Assembly: GCA_030141605.1 (NCBI GenBank)
Contig: JAQGDQ010000007.1
Coordinates: 855,173-919,172, forward strand
Reading direction: 5' to 3'
Length of the DNA stretch: 64,000 nucleotides
Source of the DNA: Tubiluchus corallicola
Taxonomy: Eukaryota; Priapulida; Priapulimorpha; Priapulimorphida; Tubiluchidae
Shown here: positions 1-28,735 of the stretch, piece after piece
How the letters are laid out: each line of letters opens with the position of its first letter
How positions within the stretch are numbered: the stretch's first letter is position 1
Notes under the pieces: model-generated
What the model was told of the DNA's origin: nothing
Databases searched by the model: none
Seen by the model: only the letters and a program-made list of their open reading frames with translations
Position numbers and translations under genes: made by a program

Positions 1-833
1 TGATGCCCGTGCTACTTTGTTAAATATCATTGACTCAGCTTATCACAATGCTGGTGCACTTTGATGATTAGCACATCATAATAAAAGATAGCATAATGTA
101 TCCATACATCCATGCGTCGTTATTGGCTTGATAAACTAATCGACCAACGGCATTCGTCTTAGGGTAAACTATTACTCATCAAGTGAGAATTTTTTCGAGT
201 TTACATTTGGAGTTTTTTTGCCGTTTTCTTCTTTCACCATGCTAATTTTAGAGCAGAGATGCAGTATCACTGCATGGCTATTTATGAATACAAAAGAGTG
301 TGGTGTATAGGTATAAAGTAAAATTGCTGCAATACTCATGAAGCCATGTTTGACACACATTGATTCTCATTAATCGCGTCTACTGGTTCAGCTACCAAGC
401 TGTCATTTGGTCCTTATTGCTGTTAATTTTTAATAAATTTTTAGAAATAATGAGCAACTTTTGAAACAGTTAATAAATATCTTGCATCTATAGGTAACTC
501 ATCATACTCACAATGCCCGGAATTTTCAAATTTACGATCTTAGACTTAGTTATGAGCATCAGATGATCCTTAGAAGTTCCATTTGGAAGCAGCTCAGGTA
601 TCATGCTAGTGTTTTTAAAATGAACTGGCAGCAATTTTCAGCAATTTCACATATATTATTAAAACACAGAACAGACACTGTAGATTTTTTACTTTTGCTT
701 TTGTAGTATGTTGCCATGGTTACTTCAAAAATCTGATTCTCAAGTATTTGATGTGGCATTTGACTGCTGTCACTAGTAGCCTCCATTAAGGAGCAGAACA
801 GACTCATGAGCTTAGCACCTCCTGTGCAGTGCA
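1..833. other. Upstream flank of the TRIM-NHL gene, no gene seen
   Basis: No coding exon with family resemblance is visible. It presumably holds promoter or 5' UTR sequence. A splice-acceptor-like polypyrimidine/CAG stretch lies just before the ATG (about 819-830). Confidence 0.4.
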
Positions 834-3474
834 ATGGCTGCTGCATTTCCCGATCAGAGTATAAACGAGGGCCTCGTGTGTATGGTATGTTATCAGTCAT
901 ATCACGACCCTCGGGTACTGCCATGCATGCACACTTTCTGCAAGCGATGCCTTGAAAATATGACTGTAAAACGTCCGGCAGACAAAACGGGCCAGATAAC
1001 ATGTCCTATGTGCGAGTTTCGAGTCTCTTTGACAAGTCTGGGCGTCGAAGACCTGCCAAGTAACTTTTTGATTAACAACATCATTGATGTAGTATCTCAA
1101 GCAGATGATGACGTTGTTTCAAAGCATCACACTTTGAGTAACGGCAGCTTGCCACCGGTGTGCAGTTCATGTGATGACTGCAGTATTGCCACATGTCAGT
1201 GTAAAGATTGCGACGAGTTCCTCTGTGATAGTTGTGTACGTGCTCATATGCGAGTTCGTCTAACGAAGGAGCACTACATTGTCAGATTCGGCGAAGATCC
1301 GGACAACAGCCAGAATAACACATTACTGACATCCCTCTTGCAGCCGACGTCCGATAGGCCCCCATGCTTCTGTGAGCTTCACGAACATGAAGTATTGCGA
1401 CTTTACTGCGATAGCTGCTCACAGGCTATCTGCAGAGAATGCACATTGCAGAGCCACTGTGGTCACAGTTTTGTCTACCTGCAAGATGCAGTGACTCACG
1501 CGAAGACAGTCACAAGAAAGCTGCTAGCTGAAGCTTCTGGAGGAGTACAAGCAATAGAGGATAGCATCCGCATGTCACAGATGATGAGTGAACGGGTTGA
1601 GCAGAAGTCTCAAACAGTATCTAAAGATGTTCAAGCAACAATCAGACATCACATAAAGGCTCTGGAGGTACGAGAACGAGACCTCTTGCTCCGTATTGAG
1701 AACATAAGACAAGTAAAGGCTGCATCTTTACATTTGCAGATTGGGGATTTAAGACGTGGGCTGTCCATATTAAAGCATACAATTGACGAGGTCCAAGGAG
1801 CCATGGACTCTAGCAATGATGTAGAGATCCTGAAGATGAGAGACAAAATGATCTCGAAGATGCTGGAAATCAAGGATCTCAGAGGACACATGCAACCACA
1901 TGAAGATGATAGCATACTCTTTACGCCTCCTGACACTGCACTCTACACTGCTATAAGCGCTCTGGGATTTATCACTAGTAGTGCATTTGCGCCAAATACA
2001 ATTGCGACAGGAGAGGGTTTGAAGCGAGCACTGCGTGGCAAAGCCGCCACATTTACCATACATGCTAAAGATCACCATGGCGACCAGCGCTGTGTGGGAG
2101 GAGATCCAGTCAGTATCGGTTGCGAAGCACCCGATGGCACTCTGTACAGGGCTGATGTATCTGATCGTCAAAATGGGACGTATGTCGTGACTTATAGACC
2201 ACCTGTTGAAGGTCAGCATGTTATTCATGTGATGATTCGTGGGAAGCACATCTACCAGAGTCCATTTCACATCAGCGTGCGTAGCGGTCGTAACTACTTA
2301 ACGGTTGGCAAGATTCTTCTGCAATTTGGCTCCGAAGGTGATGGAGACGGTCAATTGTGCCGTCCATGGGGTATTTGCACTGACCGGCATGGCCGTATTA
2401 TAGTTGCTGACCGAAGTAACAATCGGATACAGGTATGTTTCCCTTTTAGGACGAATCCTACCGTATTATTTTTAGTGTAACTGATGAGAATATGCTTGTT
2501 CTCTTCTTCAGATCTCTATAACAATCTAAGAGTTTTGAAATCCCCTAAATACAAAGATACGTCAGGCGGTAAAAAAATGTGCCAAAGTTTTGATCATGAT
2601 AGTATAAGAAGAAAATAACCTCGATTCGCGTGAAAATTAGCATACCAATGTTACAGGTGCTTATGTATAATTACTTATAATTACCACATTTTAACAAGTT
2701 TTTGTAAGATAATATATCTTTGTTGAAAAATTTTAGAGTGCATTTTTACACTATTTTCAGATCTTTACACCAGATGGTAATTTTTTATCAAAGTTTGGGT
2801 CAGCAGGCACAAGAAGTGGTCAGTTTGACAGACCAGCAGGAGTAGCTGTTGACCATCACAATCGCATTATTGTGGCTGACAAAGATAATCATAGGATTCA
2901 GATATTCACCATAGATGGAGCTTTCTTGCTGAAATTTGGAGAAAAGGGCAATAAAAATGGTCAGTTCAACTATCCGTGGGACATTGCCGTTAATTCGGAA
3001 TGTCACATACTAGTCTCGGATACACGTAACCACCGCATTCAGCTATTTACTGCAGACGGCACATTTCTCAACAAGTACGGGTTTGAGGGGGCACTTTGGA
3101 AACACTTTGATTCGCCTCGAGGGGTTGCATTTAACCCTGAAGGACATATGGTTGTCACGGACTTCAATAATCACCGTCTGTTGGTGATACAGCCCGATTT
3201 CCAATCTGCTAGGTTTCTGGGGACAGAAGGCAATGCCAGTGGTCAATTCATGCGCCCCCAGGGAGTCGCTGTAGACCAGGAAGGCAACATGATCGTCGCC
3301 GACTCTCGTAACCACCGTATCCAGATTTTCCAGCCTAATGGAAACTTTCTGTACAAGTTTGGTACCTCCGGATCCGGCGTGGGCCAAATGGATCGCCCAT
3401 CGGGAGTGTGCATCTCGCCGGAGGGCAACATAATTGTCGTTGATTTCGGCAACAATCGTATACAGGTATTTTAA
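834..3474 (+). CDS. trim71: TRIM71/LIN-41-like TRIM-NHL protein (2 exons, complete, ~770 aa)
   Basis: Exons 834-2432 and 2761-3474 join in frame across a 328-bp GT-AG intron (donor CAG|GTATGT, acceptor TTTTCAG|ATC) between NHL repeats 1 and 2. Visible domains: RING, residues ~16-60 (CMVC, CMHTFC, CPMC); two B-boxes, ~109-150 and ~180-215, with Cys/His ligands; a coiled coil, ~225-345; a filamin/Ig domain, ~390-490; six NHL repeats, each ending in a D-x-x-N-x-R-like motif, to the C-terminus. The last codons read NNRIQVF-stop, and the protein ending on the final NHL strand is typical of LIN-41/TRIM71. By family, it would be an RNA-binding post-transcriptional repressor and E3 ligase controlling developmental timing. 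It is shorter than the human protein (868 aa), mainly because the RING-B-box region is compact. The ATG lies just after CCTCCTGTGCAG, which resembles a 3' splice site, so an upstream 5' UTR exon is possible. TRIM2/3-like proteins share this layout; the 3' flank microRNA sites favour TRIM71. Confidence 0.87.
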
Positions 3475-3610
3475 TATATCAAAACTGTATTCCATCCATA
3501 TTCGTGGTATTTCACTCAGGACCGTGCCCCACGTAGAGGCAAAAAATGTTATCTTTTGTGTGATTTGTTTACGGTGATATAGTTTATAGAGCCAAAGGCA
3601 ATTATTTACT

Positions 3611-3618
3611 CTCAGGGA
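3611..3618 (+). promoter_or_regulatory. miR-125/lin-4 8-mer target site (CTCAGGGA)
   Basis: CTCAGGGA is the exact complement of the miR-125/lin-4 seed (positions 2-8) with A opposite position 1. It lies 137 bp after the TRIM71-like stop codon. Vertebrate TRIM71 and nematode lin-41 are established targets of the let-7/lin-4 heterochronic microRNAs. Confidence 0.6.
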
Positions 3619-3752
3619 ACGGAGTTGTTACATTACTCTCAGAGTAAGCCTGGCACCTCACTGTTAGGTTTCGTTACATCCATGTAATCGATGTTTTTAT
3701 AATGTTGAATGATATTGTTGATCTTGGAGTTGATCAGAACTTCATTTCCTAT

Positions 3753-3760
3753 CTACCTCA
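3753..3760 (+). promoter_or_regulatory. let-7 8-mer target site 1 (CTACCTCA)
   Basis: Exact let-7 seed complement with the terminal A, 279 bp after the stop codon. It is embedded in a ~80-bp block repeated at 4277-4356. Confidence 0.7.
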
Positions 3761-3836
3761 ATCTTATGACTTTAACACAATTTTATGACTTTTGTGCACT
3801 GTTGACCATGGAGCGGGTCAAAATGTTCCTTCTTAT

Positions 3837-3844
3837 CTACCTCA
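3837..3844 (+). promoter_or_regulatory. let-7 8-mer target site 2 (CTACCTCA)
   Basis: Second exact let-7 8-mer, 84 bp after the first; this spacing allows paired action. It lies in an ~85-bp block with a diverged partner at about 3927-4014, where the seed is mutated to CTATCCCA. Confidence 0.7.
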
Positions 3845-4335
3845 TCGTTTGTTACATTTATATCATTATTATGTCTTGTTATTGTTGGTTATAGATACTC
3901 TCTTCTCAAGCAAGATCTAGATCAAAGCCTTCCTTTTTATCTATCCCATCATTTGTTATATTTGAATCATTATTCTTGTTATCATCTCAGGTACTAAAAT
4001 ACTGTCTTCTCAGGTAAAGCTTAGATTTTACTGCATTTTACATTGGTTAAGTTTGGACGATAAATATGTACTGCTCATTTGCTCTTCTAGCTAGTTGGAG
4101 TTTCATATTATATTAATTAAAATATTGATGGCAAAGAACAGGTTTATGTTTCATTGTGGTGCCATTTCACATAACAATATTTGGCATTTTTGAATTCACC
4201 TATTAGTTATTATAGAGATCGTTATTGTACAAGTAAATAAGCATAAATATGTAATTGCTGAATGCTGATTCTCTCTTTTTTATAATGTTGAATGATATTG
4301 TTGATCTTGGAGTTGATCACAACTTCCTTTCCTAT

Positions 4336-4343
4336 CTACCTCA
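4336..4343 (+). promoter_or_regulatory. let-7 8-mer target site 3 (CTACCTCA)
   Basis: Third exact let-7 8-mer, in the second copy of the duplicated ~80-bp module. Confidence 0.65.
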
Positions 4344-5191
4344 ATCTTATGACTTTTACAAATGACATGTAAGCTGTAGTTGCTTAATAGTGTTCGTAAG
4401 TTTTATTGTTTTTTGTGTGACATGTAGACAAAGGCATAGATCGTACTTTTTTGCCTTGCTGATTATTGCGTTATATACAGATTTTTATCTTGATAATGCT
4501 GTCATTACTAATGTGTATGTATATCCTTATAAGGTAATAATATAATGTGGGTTGATTGTTGTAGAGTGAGTACTTTGCGCCGTTGTGAGAGACACAATAA
4601 ACTAGGGTAGATTATGCTAGTCAGTGTGACTTAGATGGTGTTTGGCCAGTTTACAGATATCATCAATTGTTTGTTGACTTATGTCATAGTTTGATTTATA
4701 AATGTGTGTAATGTGTGTGTGATTTAAAATTTGACTTTAATAAAAATATAGATGTACATGTAGCTAAAATCTTGCTTAAAAGCAAAACATAGTATGCACT
4801 CTTGAAGGTCTTACATGGTCCTTAATTACGGGTAACAAACTGTACTAATAATGTGACTTGATGATGTAACTTGGGGATCCAGTGTTTGTACGGGTATGGG
4901 TTCTCCTCATCAGTAGAAGTAATGCCTTATGATAAGTATAAAAACTTGATATTACATTGTTTTAATGACTTTATCTGCATGTATCGTGTACACTATCTAC
5001 CTTGTTGTTTAACATGCTCTTAGCACTTACATGGCTTGAAAAGCTCAGCTGAAACTGTTAATGTTTTCTGCCTGGTAAATCATGTCTGCTAATGTAAGTC
5101 AGTTTTGCTATTTTTGTTGAAATTTTGTCATAAATTGACACTAAGTTATTGTTGTTGTAGTATGAGTGAAACTTTTGTCCATCGCTGATTA

Positions 5192-5826
5192 CAGTAAGTC
5201 CTTGCTTAATGACTCCCTGTTTAGCAATGATTCATTTTAAGTACGCTAAACATTTGACACCCCTGTCTCACTTAATGACGCCTATTTTGCATTTTAATGA
5301 CGATTTTGCCTGATTTGAAGTATTAAAACAATACATGTTGCATTAGTCTGTTTTAAAAATGCACTAGTAAGGTAAAACAGTACAATTGCTATTTATATTT
5401 TCTTCCTGGTTAACCTGCTAGCGCCTTGTATAAAGCGAAATCTATTTGCAGACACGTGAGAGCACACTTTATGCAAGGAATTTTGCCTGCAACTTGTTGA
5501 TATAATAACCAGTATCTAGATGACATTGTTTTCTGGCTTTTACTATGTTGTATTAAACCGTTAACTGCATAGCTAGGGCTTCAATGTTAATGCTAGCTAG
5601 GAATTGGTAAGAAAGATAGATAGTTTCAAACGAGTAGAAAGAAACTAATCTGTAGAAAACTCATAAAATGCTTTATTTATTTGAATTGAATAGGCTAAAG
5701 TAGCATTGATTCTTACCATTGATTTTTACATTACTTTCAATGGAAGCCTTGGTTTTGTTTAGTGATGTTTCACTTAACGTCGTGTTTTGCTGGTATGTAT
5801 TAGTGTCGTTAAACGAGGACTTACTG
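5192..5826. mobile_element. Tigger/pogo-like MITE (635 bp, TA target site)
   Basis: Imperfect terminal inverted repeats: CAGTAAGTCCTTGCTTAATG at the left end and the complement of CAGTAAGTCCTCGTTTAACG at the right end. Both ends are flanked by TA. Start, TA duplication and TIR style fit pogo/Tigger-type Tc1-mariner elements. No transposase ORF is present, so it is non-autonomous. Confidence 0.75.
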
Positions 5827-6169
5827 TATTACCTTTGAATTTTGTTTTCATTGTTAACAAGAGAATTGTTAGTGGACAATCTGGTAGACTTTTTGTAAGA
5901 CTTCATGTGTTTAGCGGACAAACGGTTTGATTGTTTTTTTATTTCGGCAGTTCCACACTATGCCCTAGCAGTAATATTGAAATGTAGTGGTGTTCTATGT
6001 AAAACACCCTTTTTTCTGTAATCTACTTAATCGTAATTGTGTGTGTTATTGTATAAAACCTTTGCCATTAGATGGTCTGACTATTGTTATTATGTGTCAA
6101 GGTTTTAAAACGTGTTAAACCACCATTTTTTGTGATGTGCATTGAGCAAGAGTCTGGCCTCCCAGACTG

Positions 6170-6540
6170 TCAGAACTCTGTTGCATCAAGCCTTAGTGCT
6201 AAACATGAGTTTCTGAACACTGAAGTCTGATGTAATGTATTTTATATTTGTTTAGAAGACAGCTTTATAGTGATCAAATAAAAAGTGTACATTAATTAAT
6301 CGAATTAGTTAAGTGACTTGAAAGTGTACATTATTAAAAAAATAAAAAAATAATTTGGGTATTCACCTTTTAATTTTTGTTAACAATGTACACTTTCAAT
6401 TCTCTTTTAATTTGATCACTACAAAGAGATCTAAACAAATGATGAAATACATAGCGTCAGACTTCAATGGTCAGGAATAACAGGTGTGCTTGTGAGCAAA
6501 TATATGCTTAGCATTAATGCTCGAAGCAACAGAGTTCTCT
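6170..6540. mobile_element. Foldback (hairpin) element in the TRIM71-like 3' flank
   Basis: Left arm 6170-6300 is complementary to right arm ~6385-6540. Matching blocks include AACTCTGTTGC, TGAAGTCTGA, TTTGTTTAGA and AGTGATCAAAT. The two arms flank an AT-rich loop. There is no ORF. Confidence 0.7.
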
Positions 6541-7571
6541 TTATAGCTTTGCTCTATAACAGTTATAGCATTATTCTTTAAAAGTATTTAAAAAATCTGA
6601 AAATACGCTTCTATCCAGATTTTGTCGAATGTGCACATGTTAGTGTTAGTTATGTGTTCGTTTCCTTATGTATTTGAGTTCCATCAGTAACTTTAGATTG
6701 TTACATTGATTTGTGTAATAGTTCATTAATGTATGCTGTGTTTTTGTTAGCTGTGGATTTGTTTCCTTATGTATTTGAGTTCCTATCAGTAACTTTTGAT
6801 TGTTATATTGATTTGTGTCATAGTTCATTCTTGTGTGCTGTGTTTTATAATCTCTTTAAAAAAGTACGGGTCGTCTTGCCCATACGAGAAGAAATGATAA
6901 AATCAGTGTGTTGTTTATTTGTGTATAGTGCAGTCACTGCTTATAAGACTAAATGACTAACATTTTTATTTTTATGTGCAATAGTGTGTGTAAATTTTTC
7001 AGTGTCTATTTCAGTGATTCTGGTCTATTTTTGTCAAAGCAGTACTAAGAACAAGCATAGGCAACCCCAGCAGGAAAGTGATGACAATTAAAGGAATCAT
7101 TTGTTAATGGTTTTCCATGTTTAACTTTGGTTAATCACTTGCAGTGTGCTGACGATAATGTTGTTTTTGCCAAGTTGAGTTTTGAAAACTGTGTACCCTC
7201 TATCACATTTACAAAATCTTGTGCTTTTTAAAGTCTGTAGACATTAAAAAAATTACTGATTAAACAAGTTTAAAGTAGATTTCTACATTGTAAATAGGTG
7301 GCAGCACCTAAGCATACAGTGCAGAAAGTAGAATCACTTGTCATAAGTTTTTGTACTAATTGAAAAGAGGTAATTTTAACTTGAAAGCTTGATTGCTGTT
7401 ATTTGTAGATGTGTAATCAAGGTGTTTAGCTGCGTATTATTATGACTATTATTGCGTATTGATTATTATACATTTAATGTAATCGTGTTTTCAGTATGTT
7501 AGAAGCATTAGCAAACATTATTTTAATAACCAAACTGATTATGAATCAAGTTCCGTTGGACGGTGGTGATT

Positions 7572-7612
7572 AAGATGATAATGATGATGATGATGACAAC
7601 AATGATGATCAA
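7572..7612. repeat. (GAT)n-type imperfect microsatellite
   Basis: Run of GATGATGAT/GATGACAAC units. Confidence 0.7.
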
Positions 7613-7643
7613 GAATTTGTTATAATATTATTGATAACTTAAG

Positions 7644-7651
7644 CTACCTCA
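7644..7651 (+). promoter_or_regulatory. let-7 8-mer target site 4 (CTACCTCA), distal
   Basis: Fourth exact 8-mer, 4.2 kb after the stop codon, followed 10 bp later by CTACCTG. It is functional only if the transcript extends past the MITE and foldback insertions; an AATAAA lies downstream near 7761. Confidence 0.4.
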
Positions 7652-9720
7652 CTTATCTACTACCTGTACATATATAGCAGAGAGTTTTAGCTGGAAAAAC
7701 CTTATATAAGCTTTCAAAGTTCTATCAGTTATAGTACATGTAATGTGCTGACAAAAAAAAATAAACAGATGTTAACACTTAGGGTTTGTAGGTGATTTTT
7801 GAATTGCTGAATTAGTTTGAAAATATAAAATAATTCTAATATAAAAAGATAAACATTTATTGGCTCGCATGAAAAATTATTATGTTGATTGCTAAAATGT
7901 CGAAATAATACGTTTTCCTTGTCTACTCCTTATTTTCCTGCATCAACTTCTTATTCGGCACAGTAAAAAATCAACCATACTGCTAATGATTGTGTACACC
8001 TTACCAGAGGAATAAATGCAGTTACAGTTTAAAAAGTCGAACAATAATAATAGTGTGTTTAATTTTCTAAATTATTTTTTGCTTTGATTTCCGTTTGGCA
8101 CAGGGGAAAATTAACTATACTACTAATAATTACGTACTCGTACGCAGAAGAATATGAGCGATTGGAGTTGAGTGTCGTGACTGTGGGAAAAGTAAAAAGT
8201 TGTATAATGTTAGTACGACTGATTTATTTGGCACAGAAAGCAATCAACCATACTACTAATAAACACGTAATTCTATTCAAAAGAGTATGAGCTATTTGGT
8301 CACATAAAAACTGACTTGACCAAACTTAGCTTTTGACGATTGCTGATTCCGTATTACAGTTAACTTTATGCCGATTTAAACAATATTTTTATTAGCCGCA
8401 CATCACATAATTTGTGTTCTTGGGTTCATTGCAATCTCACGTTTGCCACAAGTTTGGTAACAAAAAGTGCAACATTTATATTACCCTGCAAATTGAAATT
8501 TATTTTAATTTTATACATCACCATAATAATTATCGCACTGCAACATTATCTAGGGTAATTATAATCATTTAAATTTATATGTAGTACAAGCCAGCAACAC
8601 ACTCACAAACCTAAATAGTTTGGTTATCGTGCAGCCTGTATATAAGAATCAAAGATAGAAGAAAACAATAAAATTTAAAACAGACACATGAGTTTAAAAT
8701 TAAATCATTTTAAAACAAATTTCGTTAAGACAACATTTCATACTAAAATTCACTTCAAAAATTCAAATTAGACACTTTTAAATTAAGTAAAAATCATTTC
8801 ATAATTTCTTCAGACTAATTCTTCAAAAATTCCTCACGTTTTACTTACTTCACAATTATTATCTTATTATAACCATTTAGAGAGAAGAAAAGCCAGTAAA
8901 CCACGCACAGATCAAACTAACGATCAAGTTAACTAGTAATAGCTTTGTCACTGACACAGCGTGGTATATCACTAAAATGTCATTAATTAGAGCTATAAAA
9001 TAACTCGAAAACAAAGAAGGTTACAGTCGCGAAATTTGTAGGGTAGACACCTGGGTGTTTGAACAGTGACCTCAGTGAAAGGATCAAGGACTCGTGACAT
9101 CGGTCAGTTTTTTATTATCGTTCAACTTCTACGATTTCTAAATTATTTTTTTTTCACAAATTACTAGATATTGTGGGTAATAATCTACAGTTTTTTTCAC
9201 ATGAGTAAACCGCACTAGACTAGGCATAATGCAGTGATAAAGGCTCGCGGATTTGAATCCGAATTCATTCAATCTTGTTTTAAATGTACCATTTGCCCTG
9301 CGAAAAACAAAAATCGATTAAGACAACGAGTAAACTAAACTTCTTTCTTCATTAGCATTGCCGACACCGCTGATATAAAAACTGCCTACAAAATAAAAGA
9401 TGATAAATATGTGAATTTGAGTTAATAAACATTGCCAGAGTGTAAAAATGGACACCGCAAATTATAAAGAAGAGAGAGGGAGGAGAGAAAATAAATAAAT
9501 AGGAATATTTTTTCATTTTTCGTCTTCCTGGCTAACCTCTAGGTGGTGGTTGTTACATTGCAAGGTCAAATCACAACTTGTAAGATCACTTTGAGTCATT
9601 TGGCATGTCTCTCAGGATGTGTGTATATCACTGCTATGAAAAAAAACAGAGCGAGAGAGAGAGAAAGGGTGACAGAAACGAAAAAAGAAGATTGTCTATT
9701 TGAATAGGTGCTTACCATGT

Positions 9721-26394
<16,674 letters not shown>

Positions 26395-28191
26395 AGCTTT
26401 TCTGTGTAGTTGATGATCAGCAGCTTGGAAATGTCAAGTTGCAGCGTCCTAAAAGTCAACTTGCCATGCGTACCAGCCTTCAACAAATTGTTGCCTGTAG
26501 CAGGTTTGCCTTCCTTTTTTTGCGGCACACGCAGGAGGCAAATGAGAGACATTGCAGAGCAAATAGAACCATGCGCAGTTGTGGCATAATTCAAGATTGA
26601 AGCTATGATCTCTGATTAATCAAATGAATAACAGTGCTCAGTAAAGTGGAAATGACTCTAATGTTCTACTGGGACTGTGGATATCCGGATTTCAAGAATA
26701 TCGCCCTCTGATATGCACACGTTTGGCATATCGTGTGATACGCAAAGTTGATACGCTAAAGCGTGTTATAAGCAACTTATAATAAAATAAAAAACCCAAG
26801 AATCAGCGAAATCAGTAATTATCGTTCAGTTACGATTCTCCCTATTCGTTTACAATTAAAAAAGTGATTAAAAAATTATGTAAACACAAAATTAACTAAA
26901 TTTTTAAACAAAAGTAAATAAAGTATCTGACAAACACTGCGTAAGTATCAATTTGCAGTTGGCTATAAAAACTTTAGAGACATTGGCTTTATCTTAGGGT
27001 TACGTAAAGTCAATAGTGCTTAAAAAAGAAATGGATGTACACAAACTAAATTTTGAAATATCAAAGCAATCCGAAGCCATAAATCAAACAATTTTATTAG
27101 ACAAAATTAAACATCGTAGCATTAAAAGGATCATGCTTTGATGTTAGTTATACGACTGATAAAAATTCCAACAATTACAGCAATGCAATTTTGATAATAT
27201 AAAACGTAAAGTTTGGGATGTGCGCCAAAGGGCCTGTTTAGATCCACATTTCTTTGTACTGCATGATTGATCTAGCTAATGTTGCAGAAAGCTGTTTTAG
27301 CATTATTTGTTGATGACACACTTGCGTTTCTGTCACCATATAAAAACTCTCTGTGAACGCTAAATAATGGACTAGCTAGAGGTTCAAAACTAACAGATAA
27401 CAATTTTATTATTTTTGTCAGAAAAGCAAAAGAGAAAATTGTCAAAACGACGGTCAATCAGATGTTTTGGGTGCTCATTTGTTTGAAAAATAAGTTTGAA
27501 TAAGTAACCACGTTGCTACTAAAATTCTGTATCGGTTCAAGAAGTTCACGCAATTTAAAACGGCTAAAAAATTAAAAAAATAAAGTGTCAGCGGTCAGAA
27601 TACTATTGAAGTATGCGGTTTATTTTGAACATCGTATTGCCTGCTATATGGGGCACGCAATGACACTCGACATAATTAAACACGCGTAGGTAGGCCAAAA
27701 TGCAAAACCTATGTCATTAACAAGCTAAAATGTGTGCTTCATTCAAAGGTTCTGAAAAAATACCGTTAAATATTTTTAACTTCTTTTATTCGCAGTAGAA
27801 GTAATCACTGAAAAATAAAACAAGACCGAAAACATTTCTAAATGCGAAACTATCAAGTTGATACGATTTATGAGATATGGTGGCACCAATGAATAGAACA
27901 ATATTACTGACGACGTGAAACCCGTCGAAATAGAAAACATTTTAAACTTAAAATAAAAAAGTTTTGGATTAGTATTTACAAACGTGATTTTAGTTTTGTG
28001 TATAAATACGTGTAGGAGGTACTCTGAAATTCGTTTAGTTTTTACTTGTTAACTAACTTAAGAAAGATATTGCTCTGTGTTTGTTAATAATTAAGTAAAT
28101 ATTTTGGCTTCAATGATAGATAAACGATATAATGTAGTAACGAAAATTTAAAGGTATTTTCAGGTCACACAATAGTTATTTATTGTATACC

Positions 28192-28199
<8 letters not shown>

Positions 28200-28236
<37 letters not shown>

Positions 28237-28345
28237 ACCATAGTACTAAGCCGATGAAACTTAAATTCAAAAGCTATACTAATTATATAGGTTTCGGTAA
28301 TTAAAAATGTAGGATTGAACAACTAATAGATCTTACACACCAGGC

Positions 28346-28378
<33 letters not shown>

Positions 28379-28428
28379 CGTGTGTGTGTGTGCGTGCGTG
28401 TGTGCGTGCGTGCGTGTGTGTGTGTGTT
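28200..28428. repeat. (AT)n and (GT)n microsatellites
   Basis: AT run at 28200-28232; GT/GC-interrupted GT run at 28357-28428. Confidence 0.9.
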
Positions 28429-28654
28429 CCTATAGTTTTAGGCAATGGTCTTCATGCTTTTGTATAATAAAGTAAGAAAATACGGCTAAAATTAATAGCG
28501 TTACTATAAATGAATTACAAACAACAGTAAAATTACTTAAAAATCATTTTTGATATGATTTTTATGAGACCACGTACGACCTCGTTTCTTGCCCTAAAAT
28601 GACTTGCCAAAAAGAAGCGAGGTATAAGTAAGCTGAGTGAAAACTGCACGTTAT

Positions 28655-28735
28655 TGCTGCGAAGTTAAGCAGTCTTCGGACTTGGTCAGTAAATGAATGG
28701 GTAGACGAGGATAACAGATTCAGGGTGGTTTTGTC
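28655..28735 (+). repeat. 5S rRNA-like sequence (SINE3-type or 5S pseudogene)
   Basis: GAAGTTAAGCAG, then CTTGGTCAGTA, then ATGGGTAGACG reproduce in order and spacing the 5S internal control regions (A-box AAGCTAAGCAG, TGGTTAGTA, ATGGGAGACC). The 5' half of 5S is not recognisable. Confidence 0.55.

Larger units (their letters stand above)
3694..4356 (+). repeat. Duplicated let-7-site module (3694-3773 and 4277-4356)
   Basis: Two ~80-bp direct copies with about two mismatches by eye, about 583 bp apart. Each contains one let-7 8-mer. Confidence 0.8.
3475..7770 (+). promoter_or_regulatory. Putative long 3' UTR of the TRIM71-like gene with microRNA sites
   Basis: AT-rich non-coding DNA after the stop codon. 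It holds one miR-125/lin-4 8-mer and four let-7 8-mers in sense orientation, plus AATAAA-type signals near 4596, 6279 and 7761. The true polyadenylation site cannot be fixed from sequence. If the distal let-7 site (7644) is in the transcript, the UTR is over 4 kb and includes a MITE and a foldback repeat. Confidence 0.55.

Noticed and set aside
9221-9275. tRNA gene from GGATTTGAATCC B-box-like sequence
   Set aside because: No convincing A box or acceptor stem pairing.
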